This document shows positions 55,744 to 64,000 of a stretch of 64,000 nucleotides of DNA, in pieces. The stretch covers positions 248,001-312,000 of the forward strand of contig NKYR01000023.1 in assembly GCA_003184365.1 (NCBI GenBank), in the 5' to 3' direction. Position 1 is the stretch's first letter. Each line of letters begins with the position of its first letter. This DNA is from Evernia prunastri. Taxonomy: Eukaryota; Ascomycota; Lecanoromycetes; Lecanorales; Parmeliaceae. A program made the position numbers and the translations under genes. A model generated the notes under the pieces. It did no database searches, was not told the origin of the DNA, and was given only the letters and a program-made list of their open reading frames with translations.

Positions 55744-56189
55744 TTAGCGTGTGCAGAAAACGTTACAATTCTTGGCGTTGAGAAGATCTTCTCGCGCCGA
55801 CTGTGGGTGTAGCTAAGTCAATAATACATGCAACAGATATATAAGATATGAATATATGCAAATAGATAGTCTTGATGTTGTGATATCAGCATATTAAGAA
55901 TATTAAAGATATTATATTCATAGAGAAGTAAGAAAATATCATAACTTGTAAGGTTGTAGAGTATCTACAACTTAAGTTTCTGAGCATTAATTTTTAAATC
56001 TCTTCTATCTCTACCAAGAGTAAATAATTTTTGACTATTTTAACTGGATTAGAGTCGTAATATCGAGACAATCTACGATCAATGTAGCTTTTCTATACGG
56101 ATGCTATATTATTAATCTGACTATACTCACAGTCGACGCGAGACGATTTTCTCAGCGCCAAGAATTGTAACGTTTACTGCACACGCTAA
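55744..56189. mobile_element. 446-bp MITE with 64-bp terminal inverted repeats and TA target duplication
   Basis: The left end begins TTAGCGTGTGCAG at 55744 and the right end is its reverse complement finishing at 56189. Over 64 bases the two arms differ at six positions, mostly transitions. TA is present on both sides (55742..55743 and 56190..56191), as for Tc1/mariner-type elements. The inside is very AT-rich with no coding frame. This is a non-autonomous element needing a transposase from elsewhere. Confidence 0.9.
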
Positions 56190-56562
56190 TAGAACCGAAC
56201 TATGAGAAGATGTTTTTTTTTTTTTCAGTATGAAATTCAATCCATTCTCAACTCACATAACACTTCATCAAATGGATCAGACATTTTTTTTTATACATTT
56301 TTCGTTCTTCCTTTACAGCGTCACGATGATATAGCGCCATGCAGCGTCTCAACAATTTACCAGCCTCACATGAATTTTTCGGGAACAGCAAGGCGGCTAC
56401 GCCGTCTCGAGTCGGGACACGAACATAATCGCAAGAGGAACATCCTTCTATTACTACATAAAACACACAGCAAGAAAGCGGCCCAAGACCGCAGCAACAG
56501 CAACAAACGAACAACGGCAAACCCTCCCAACATGGGACCTCCTCACAGACGGAAAGTCCGAG

Positions 56563-56970
56563 CTAATCAGAATACGTCTGGACGCTGACAGGATAGTCGA
56601 AGTCATCCGCGCTCAGGCAAGCGTACTCCTTGTCATTTATGTTCTTGAACCACAGCTCGAGATAATCCTCGCACGCGCCGTCGGTGAAGAGCGTGAGGGC
56701 GTCGAACTTGTAGGCCCCTGTGCCGAAGTAAATGCCGACGTACTCGCCCAGTCTGGGTTCGAAGGGGACGCAGTCGTCGAGGTGGATCTCGGGTCGAGGG
56801 TCGGCCCGCGAGGTGCAGTTTTCGTCCTGGAAGGCGCCGATCCAGCCGTGGTGGAATCGTTTCTCCAGGGTCGAGGAGCCTGGTTGGTCGGTCGGGCCTG
56901 TTTGGTTGGCGGCGGGCAGGGCCAGGGCGTTGGCGGCAATGACCAGGACGAGCGAGATTTGGAGAAGCAT
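56563..56970 (-). CDS. small secreted protein with Kex2 site, 135 aa
   Basis: Single exon. Signal peptide (LLQISLVLVIAANALA), a short pro-region ending LEKR, a Kex2 cleavage site, then a mature domain beginning FHHGWIGAFQDENC. Four cysteines in the mature part (ENC, DDC, GAC, YAC), enough for two disulphides. The mature chain is acidic and aromatic-rich (GIYFGTGAYKFDALTLF, DYLELWFKNIND). Size, pro-region and cysteines fit a candidate effector or extracellular signalling/defence protein; no family recognised. Confidence 0.85.
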   Translation of the reverse strand: MLLQISLVLVIAANALALPAANQTGPTDQPGSSTLEKRFHHGWIGAFQDENCTSRADPRPEIHLDDCVPFEPRLGEYVGIYFGTGAYKFDALTLFTDGACEDYLELWFKNINDKEYACLSADDFDYPVSVQTYSD

Positions 56971-59539
56971 TTGGTGATGGGTTGCGAGGTTGCGGATGTT
57001 TGTGGGGGGTATGTAGATGTGAAGGAGATTTTTGAGGAATTTTAGTGGGTATTCAAGTTGGATTTGAGATGTTGCTACTGTTTACGGGAAGTATGTAGAT
57101 GTGAAGTGGGTTCTTGAGGAATTTCAATTTGTATTTAGAAAGGCTTTGAGTGATACAAAGCTATTAACACAATTTCACATAGGTACTTTGAAGCATAGCA
57201 TTTAGCAATGCGGCGCTAAACAACAAAGGTATATACAAAGGTATTTTGAGCACGGCATTCGGTTTCAAGTTTTTGTTCAAGGTGGCTCTGAGTAACACAA
57301 AGGTTTTCGTACAATTGCACGAAAGTGTTTGAAGCACACCTTGTTATTCCTTTTGACCTCTCCCTCATCTCTTTTACCTGTAAATATTAGTCTCTTGCTA
57401 GGCGCCCGAACCCCGTCTCCATGTAAACGTTGGGTAGCAAGAACAACTACAAAGCCGCGGATCTCGAAATAGATGGTCAGAGCGATGCCTTCCGATTCGA
57501 TATTTAACAGTGAACCTCAAGAATATCCTGGCGCTTATCTCCAAATTTAGCTATAAAAGTTCTTACCAGTGCATCACGGCTCAAAACATTATGGCATCCT
57601 CCCTTGTTCACTCGCGCCAGTACTCGATTCCTGGTGGCGGGTCAGACACATACCAGTGACTTACTTCGGCATCTTTGCCGGATGAGTTCCCTCAATCTCC
57701 TTTTTGAAGAGAGTATCACAATGAGAACTCAATCACAACGGTTATCCATCCTCGAAGCCGACATATACAGATGATGCAGCGCACGCAATGGCGTGAATGG
57801 GGTTCGTTCACTTCATCTGGCCTGCGTACGTATCCGATGCCATGGTCCAAGTTTGGATGGACTGCCTTGATGCGTGTAAGCCTCCATCATGCATACAAGA
57901 AGGGGTCCCAGAGTTGTATCCAACCATTTTCTTACCGGTTTCGCTCAAGCCGCGTGGACTTTCCTGCCCAGACGACCTGTCCATGTTGTATGTTAGCTTT
58001 TGCAGTTGTTGCAGTACCCATTCCCGTATCAGATAGCAGAGGCCAAGCCATCACCAGTCGCGCTGTGGTTGTAAAACGCCTCTTGGTCATCATACTGTCC
58101 TTGACTGTAATGTAGGATATACAGTATACCGCCACGCTCTCACCTTCACCAGACAATACCATCCCTTCACCCCCCGCAGCGACCTTAGCATCTCCGTCAC
58201 GAATTCCGGGTCTTCCTTAGGTTGCAACGCACCTGCGATAGATAGCGGCGCTGTGAGTGCCAAAAAAATGTGTGGCGTACCGGCTCGCCTCTTGCGGGTC
58301 GCTGCAATCCGCAAGTATGATCCGATCTATACTCTGACAGTATCCATCACGAATAGCAACACCGCAGAGCGGCCAATTGACTGACCAAATCATAAGCATG
58401 TCCAGATCACCGCCAGCCTGCTGGAACGGACACTTGGACTCGGGGCGCCGTAGCGTTTTTTACATCCATGATAGTGCATCATGGTCCGCACTCGGGGTGA
58501 CAAACCCTGGCTGATGGCTAGTCCAGTCTCTCACGTGCTGGAGGGGGGAGGTCGGGCTTCTCAAGCGGTATGATACAGGCGGGTGGGCATGGAAGCTTAG
58601 GAGCAGCCTCATGTAACCAACGCAGGGGAAAGCTCGCGGGCGACAGAGAAGGCTGCACGATGGGGGCGCGGGGGGGGTGTCGGTTTCTTTGAAAAGGTCA
58701 CAACGAGAGGTCCAACGCGGCCATCCATTTCCTCTCGCCTTCACTCCTCACCGTGTAGCCGTTTAGGAAAAATTCGACTCGCTGAGCAAATCAACCCACA
58801 CCATTTCCCCTCGTGCCATTCTTCCATTTTCTACTCCTATGTGATTTCAACCGAGGCATACTGTTTGTAGTTCAGATCCATCCTAATAGTCACTTATTAG
58901 CGTACAGATGGCAATACACACAAGGGCTAGATAGATCCCGATGTTTCGATAGATGTCACTGATGAGGATCATGACAGTAGATATCAGTTACCTACTACCA
59001 TATAGACGGCAATACACACAAACAATAGCCAGATAGATCGCAACATATCGACAGACGACATCAATAAAGCTCACGACAGCGACCTCTATCCTCCAGCAGC
59101 GAGACATCTCAACGCTTTTCAGTCATTTCCCATAGCATAGACATAATACCCACACCTCAAACAGCCCACGCCCAAAAGCAAAATCGAATCACAAAATTCG
59201 AAGTTTTGAAAAAAAAAAAAAAAAAAGGTGAAAAGTTGCGTGCAGGCTACACATTTTCAAACCATTTTTCTCCTCGTACAGCCATGCCAACTATTGGTGA
59301 AAGTCGCAGAGCTCAAAACCCCAAACAGGCTTAGCTATCGCGGCAGCCAAGGCGCTACTGAGGTTCGGGCGTTCTTGTGCCGAAACTTTGAATGCCGAGA
59401 CAAAAAGACTTCCTCCAAACCACACACCCCTCCTAAATTCGATTGCGCTTTCAAAACAGGCAAGATGCAAGGAAAAAGAACGGAAGATTATTAGAAAAAA
59501 AAAAAACAAAAAGAAATATGATGGATTGAAAATTGTTAA
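56971..59539. other. 2.6-kb intergenic, no gene seen
   Basis: Repetitive phrasing near 57050..57330 (imperfect copies of a motif containing tgaggaattt and ttgagtgatacaaag) suggests an old local duplication. An 18-A run is at about 59208..59226. No frame here has family motifs or convincing splice partners. Confidence 0.4.
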
Positions 59540-59683
59540 TGCAACCTCCGTGAATCGAACACGGACCTCCACCTATCGTGGTTTTGGAAGGGTGGAATCT
59601 GGATACATGTTAATTGCGTGTGTTCCCTGAGGGTAGTTACTGAGATTCAGGAGGATTTACCCTAACCATTGGACCAAGGAAGC
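59540..59683 (-). tRNA. tRNA-like pol III locus, amino acid unresolved
   Basis: On the minus strand an A-box (TGGTCCAATGG) is followed about 95 bases later by a B-box/T-arm (CCGTG TTCGATT CACGG). Candidate acceptor halves GCTTCCT and AGGTTGC pair at five of seven positions. Downstream is a long T run on this strand (complement of 59494..59506), a pol III stop. I cannot fold a regular anticodon arm, even allowing an intron after position 37, so it may be a decayed intron-containing tRNA or a tRNA-derived element. Confidence 0.35.
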
Positions 59684-60556
59684 GGTACTGATTGATAAAG
59701 TGGATGCTATTGTAAAATATTTCCAATGAGTCTGGAGCTAAGGAACAATGAAATACCAGAAAACATATAGTCGCATAACAAAAAAACAGTGAGCCTGCAC
59801 CGAAGAGGTGAAGTCACAAAACAAGCGATTGACAAGTCCACACACACGACATCTACGAAACCGCTTCACGAGCGACTCATGCAAGTGAAAAGTAGAAGGA
59901 TGTTATGTTTCATTGGCGCTCATCTAGAATGAATAATGCCATACTATCTGAAAGATCCCCAACGACGTCAGGAAAGCATCTTCGGAAACGGAGACGCCAT
60001 ATATGATTTCCATAACGCTATGTATATATGCAACCAAGTAAGTCCAGCCGCAGATGCTCTCTCTCCCTTCATGAGATTCGCGCCACTCGAGGTCCCCCCC
60101 GCCACCTCGATGTTATGTGAAAAAAAGAAAAAGGGCTTTGATCGCGGTTTCCCTTTCCCAGTAGCACCACCGTAAGTAAGGAAAAATGTAAGCGACCCAA
60201 AACCCAGCAACGGAGAGTATGTATGCAAAGGGGGAATCATCGCAAAAAGTTATGCCCCGGCAAGCCACCCAGCCCAATCGCAAAAACCTCATGTCTTCCT
60301 CCATGTCCGATTACATACACCGATCCATGCCATGCCACATGCGTGTAACCCAGCTTTTCCATAGCCGTACATCTTGGCTAGCCATGCCTGCGCACCCGAG
60401 AAGAAAAGAAAGAAAAGAGAGAAAAAGGACCCAGCAGCCGTCAAAACGCCTGCTTGTAGAAGACAATGACACCAAAGCGCCTCGCCAAACCAGATGGATG
60501 ATGTCGTATAAGATGTGTTATCGTTAGCCTTGCGTCGTAGAGCCCCGTAGACTTCG
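59684..60556. other. intergenic, 3' flank of Whi3-type gene
   Basis: No gene seen; probably includes the long 3' UTR of the Whi3-type gene. Confidence 0.35.
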
Positions 60557-62182
60557 TCAACGTCCAAACATATAATTAGAGTACTGCGACCCCTGGCCCC
60601 AGCTAGTCGCCATGCCTGCTGTGTGTGGGCTACGCATTGGCATACCCATGCTTAAATCACTCATTCCAAAGTTGTTGATGCTGTTTGGGCTCATCATGCC
60701 ATTCATGGTGCTGGCGGATGCGTGCAGACCCGGCGGAGCGGTCAGTCCCGGGGGAGGTCCGTTGGCCGTCGAAAACGGCTGGATTCCCAAGCCATTCGCT
60801 CCTGGCATGGGCCCTGATGGCGACAAGGGTGTTGGCGGACCCATTCCCCCGGGCTGCCCATTGCGAACGCCGAGTGGGTTTTTGGAAAAGCTCAAACGTA
60901 TGCCACCCTTCACACTGTTATGTAGTGGATGTCCATAGAGCTCATTGAGAGCCTTTGTCGCAAATGATACGTCTTCAAATTCCACGAAGCACATCGGTCC
61001 GTTCTGCTTCGTCCTAAAACACATCCTCCTGTATCCCCTCTGCTTCGAGAACATCGCCTTCAATTCATCCTCCGAGGTATCAATGGGAAGGTTTCCAACG
61101 TAAAGAGTATTGCATGGAGGGTTCTGATCAGCAGGATTGACGGGTGGGTAGTTGTGCCTTTGATAGTGTTGGTTTGCTAGTTGATAAGGTTGGTTTGGGC
61201 CCAGATTGGCGATGTTGGATGGAGACATGGCTGATGTAGGGCTCTGCATTGGCGCCGCATTACGTGGCGATGTGAAGCCCGAAATTGGAGGAGAAGCTGC
61301 GGTCGTGGTACTGAGAGACAAACCAGCAAAACGAGATGTCGGTAATTGAGGGTTGGTAGGATGACGGGAAAGCTGCCCTGACACGTCACTCTTTGCATAA
61401 GAGAGTGGATCCTTGAGAAGATCTCCTGGCTCATCATCAATACCATCTTCACCAATGACTGCTTTTCCTGACAGTCTCTGACGATCATTCATCTGCTGAC
61501 CTATTGGTGACTGAGGAGAAAAGAAATTCGACATCGGAGAAACGACATCGGATCGCTCGGCGGAGGAGTACGAATTCCCGTTGGTGAGTCCAGGCACTGC
61601 GTTCGGAGGCGATATTCGATCTATAGCTTGAAACGTTCCATTGAAGCGCGATGATCGCGCCTGACCACCGGATGATGCAGTCGAAGAGCTCGAATACGCT
61701 CTATTGGACGCCATATCGAAATTGTTCCTGCCGGGTCCGAGACCACCCGACGGCGAAAGGCGATAGATCTCGACCTCCATAGGCGGCTCGTTGGGGTTAT
61801 TTTTTTTCCCGTTCAGTAGAGATTTAGCCTCCTCAGCAGCACTGTTGCTGCGGAAACGTGCTATAGCAGATGGGTACCCTTGATCCGACGGGGAATCAGA
61901 ACTGACAAAGTCTGCACCTATGAAGTCTTTTGCGAATAGAAGCATCGTCCGAAGAGCTTCACCGGTTGTATGTCTTGGGAGCTTGCGAATATAGATAGCT
62001 GCCACCGATTCCATTTCTGTGCGACCAGAAGCTCTTTCGACCCCCATTGGAAAGCCCGGGACGCCCGGATCCGTGTCGAAAGGGTTGTTGCTTTGGCTGA
62101 TAGGAGAGATCGCCGACGAAGACGGTATTCTAAAAGGCATTTGGCTCGAACCATTGCTCAGCAAGTAACTTTCGGCTGCCAT
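60557..62182 (-). CDS. Whi3-type RRM RNA-binding protein (541 aa from the first Met; 5' end incomplete)
   Basis: One long exon encodes two RNA-recognition motifs. The N-terminal one is degenerate (AAIYIRKLPRHTTGEALRTMLLF... SAIARFRSNSAAEEAKSLLNG, about residues 61-127). The C-terminal one is canonical at about 358-435: RNP2 TLYVGNLPI, RNP1 GPMCFVEFE, and ALNELYGHPLHNSVKGGIRLSFSKNPLG, the Whi3 hallmark. Long Ser/Pro/Gln-rich disordered linkers and a Gly/Met-rich tail favour RNP condensates. Yeast Whi3 binds G1 cyclin CLN3 mRNA and controls start and memory; a similar post-transcriptional role is likely. The frame continues upstream of 62182 with PPTYARTQEASPHTKDWHTAAQYRA, family-like, to a likely CAACACAG acceptor at about 62268, so at least one 5' exon is missing from this entry. 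Confidence 0.88.
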   Translation of the reverse strand: MAAESYLLSNGSSQMPFRIPSSSAISPISQSNNPFDTDPGVPGFPMGVERASGRTEMESVAAIYIRKLPRHTTGEALRTMLLFAKDFIGADFVSSDSPSDQGYPSAIARFRSNSAAEEAKSLLNGKKNNPNEPPMEVEIYRLSPSGGLGPGRNNFDMASNRAYSSSSTASSGGQARSSRFNGTFQAIDRISPPNAVPGLTNGNSYSSAERSDVVSPMSNFFSPQSPIGQQMNDRQRLSGKAVIGEDGIDDEPGDLLKDPLSYAKSDVSGQLSRHPTNPQLPTSRFAGLSLSTTTAASPPISGFTSPRNAAPMQSPTSAMSPSNIANLGPNQPYQLANQHYQRHNYPPVNPADQNPPCNTLYVGNLPIDTSEDELKAMFSKQRGYRRMCFRTKQNGPMCFVEFEDVSFATKALNELYGHPLHNSVKGGIRLSFSKNPLGVRNGQPGGMGPPTPLSPSGPMPGANGLGIQPFSTANGPPPGLTAPPGLHASASTMNGMMSPNSINNFGMSDLSMGMPMRSPHTAGMATSWGQGSQYSNYMFGR

Positions 62183-64000
62183 TGCGCGATATTGTGCGGC
62201 AGTATGCCAGTCTTTCGTGTGAGGAGAAGCCTCTTGCGTGCGTGCGTAGGTTGGTGGATTTGAGCTTGGGGTTGAAGTACTGGCTGTGTTGGATACAACA
62301 AATAACGTGCACGCTCAAAGTCTTTTGCTTCTAGAGAAGCTCGGAATGTATTTTCGGACTTGGCTCCGTTGCGGGGGTGAGTCCGAGGTTGCTTGGCAGC
62401 GTCACTCGAGCCGGTCTCAAGAAGTCGCAGTCATCTCAACGCTGGGTTGCATTATTAGGAGAAGGGCAAGGACTGTGTGACTTGCGCGCAGTCACTCGTC
62501 AGAGGGCTAACCGGGCGTGTGGGGGGGCTGTCGAATGGGAGTATGCGATGGCCTTGAATGCGGTGTCTGTGGATGTGGGAGGGTGTGCCAGAGGTCGTCG
62601 AGAAGGTCGCAATGAGAGGAACGAGCGTTATGGAGGTGAGATTGAGAGAGCGATGAGTCACGGAAGAGAGAGAGGCGCGCTTGAGAAGGTAGGCAAGAGC
62701 CAAAAAGCGACCGGGGCGGGGAAGGAGGGTAGTGTGCGAATGGTGTGGAAGCTGTTGGCAGGGATCGAAGATGGTTTTCGATAACGGATGGCCGTTGATT
62801 CGCGCAGACGCTGGTAGCCTCTTTTCCTCCTCTGTAATTGTGTCTGCTGTGCGCCTTGCTCTGTCAGAAGTTGCAAGTTCCAACTCATTTCAAGGGAAGC
62901 CTCTATTATTGCATGCGTACCTGGAGCTGAATTTAGTGGAACCAATTGGATGAGTGTATCCCGAATCCTCCTAAGTTGGTGTGGGCAAGGCCAAGAGGTG
63001 ATCCGAGGGCCTTAAGGCGCAGCTCTTTTAGCAGTAGTCGGTGGGATGTACTGGCGTGCCCCTCGGGAACGGACGATCTCAACCTCTAGGCTTGACTAGG
63101 TTGGAGATAGGTACCCGACAGAAAAACAATGTTTGATACTGAATATGTTAGATTTGGCTAGAGGTGGATTGAAGCTGTATAGATCAATTGATGAGGAAGA
63201 AGAAGAAGGAGGTGAAGGAGAGAATGAGGGAAGAAAAGGTGTTCTTGACTTGACAAGCGGGGAATGGACCAAGAAAAATCCCAGGAATTCCAAGGCGAGC
63301 TAAGAATAATTGGCGGGGGGTTCTGGTTCATGGTTTTTTTAATGAGGAACGGAAAGTGGGAGAGGGGGGAGAGAAGGACAGGGAAAGGGAAAAAAAAAAA
63401 AAAAAAAAAAGGAACCAAGGGAACCCTCGAGATTTCTTCTTTTCCTTCTCGATTTGCTGCATGAATATCTGGAGATGTGGGCAACCCAAGGGATTGGTTC
63501 GATCAATTAAATTGTTGCATAGGAATTGCGAAAAGCATGCTGCCTTAAAGCCAATCGCTCTACAGTTATCAAGTGGAATAATGATTTTATCTTCTACAGT
63601 AATAATCATAATCATCCGAATTATTCGAATCGAAAGCTCACGACGGCACTTGGCATGTGGTGAATTGTCTCACAATCAAAGGTCTGACTGACTGCTGCAG
63701 CTGCAGCTTGCCGTAAGGTAGCGGCAGTTTCCAGGTACGCTCCGTTCGTTTGTCGGGTTCGAAGAAATAACAATAAAGTACTTACTGTACTTAACCTTAG
63801 GTATATGCCTAGGTATATTATTCCAGACGGACAACGGCCATCAACATGTCCATCATTATTAGTCTCGTTTGAATTGTCTCCCCCTAAGCTACCATTACAG
63901 AGCATTCGTGGAGTAGTGTATGAAGTCTTCCGTTTCCCTCTTTTATTGCAGAGGCGGAAAAGGTACTTCAAGTACAAGGTTGAAGATACTGTACGAGCAA
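62183..64000. other. 5' region of the Whi3-type gene and right end of window
   Basis: Holds the probable 5' exon(s), intron and promoter of the Whi3-type gene; I cannot place the true start codon. Includes a run of about 19 A near 63390..63408. No other gene is supported to the end of the window. Confidence 0.4.

Noticed and set aside
57771..58115. 114-residue open frame in the gene-poor region
   Set aside because: No start context, no motifs, no splice partner; several overlapping frames of similar length exist on both strands here.
63380..63420. Poly-A run as evidence of a retroposed gene
   Set aside because: No coding sequence or target duplication next to it; similar A runs occur at 880 and 59208 as simple homopolymers.
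1..64000. CRISPR arrays, rRNA genes, prophage or bacterial operons
   Set aside because: No regularly spaced repeats, no rRNA signature, and spliced eukaryotic genes throughout.

Overview
The window is nuclear DNA of a filamentous ascomycete (Pezizomycotina; a Dothideomycete-like fungus is my guess, not something I can prove). The evidence is genes split by many 45-95 nt GT-AG introns with CTNAY-type branch sites, compact intergenic spaces, two Zn2Cys6 transcription factors, a multi-exon P450, FSH1, SnoaL-like, F-box and GT90 families, a Whi3-type RRM protein and a nuclear gene for mitochondrial uS16. There is no rRNA, CRISPR array, operon or bacterial signal. Exon junctions below were worked out by hand from the splice sites, reading frame and family conservation.

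Region 1 (about 0.2-18.9 kb) is a metabolic block: FSH1-type serine hydrolase (-), secreted SnoaL-like protein (-), P450 (-), crotonase (+), QDR/DHA1 drug-type MFS transporter (-), second secreted SnoaL-like protein (+), Zn2Cys6 regulator (-), second Zn2Cys6 regulator (-) and a short-chain dehydrogenase (+). Several pairs share divergent promoters. The second regulator and the SDR face each other across a promoter holding four CGGCCG palindromes. It looks like the tailoring, transport and control part of a secondary-metabolite or catabolic cluster. No PKS, NRPS or terpene synthase is visible; one could lie left of base 1.

Region 2 (about 20-30.7 kb) holds a GT90/CAP10-like glycosyltransferase broken by a perfect 44-bp tandem duplication and a one-base slip, a multipass membrane protein, mitochondrial uS16, a vacuolar AVT-type amino-acid transporter and an FAD-dependent amino-acid/fructosyl-amine oxidase.

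Region 3 (about 30.7-48.1 kb) is sparse: a secreted protein, an F-box protein with a suspicious in-frame stop, a caspase-like remnant, a cysteine-rich single-pass surface protein, a 2EXR/F-box-like protein, a second F-box protein next to an old transposon end, a possible small two-exon gene and a GNAT acetyltransferase. Low-complexity DNA (polypurine tract, G-runs) lies between.

Region 4 (about 48.5-64 kb) holds a very large membrane-anchored coiled-coil protein with internal repeats and a microsatellite frameshift, a PQ-loop transporter, a 446-bp MITE with 64-bp terminal inverted repeats, a small secreted protein with a Kex2 site, a pol III-like locus and a Whi3-type RNA-binding protein.

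Main novelty candidates: the backbone-less cluster with its divergent zinc-cluster operator, the MITE and its relict end beside an F-box gene, the freshly broken GT90 gene, and the repeat/microsatellite-variable coiled-coil protein.
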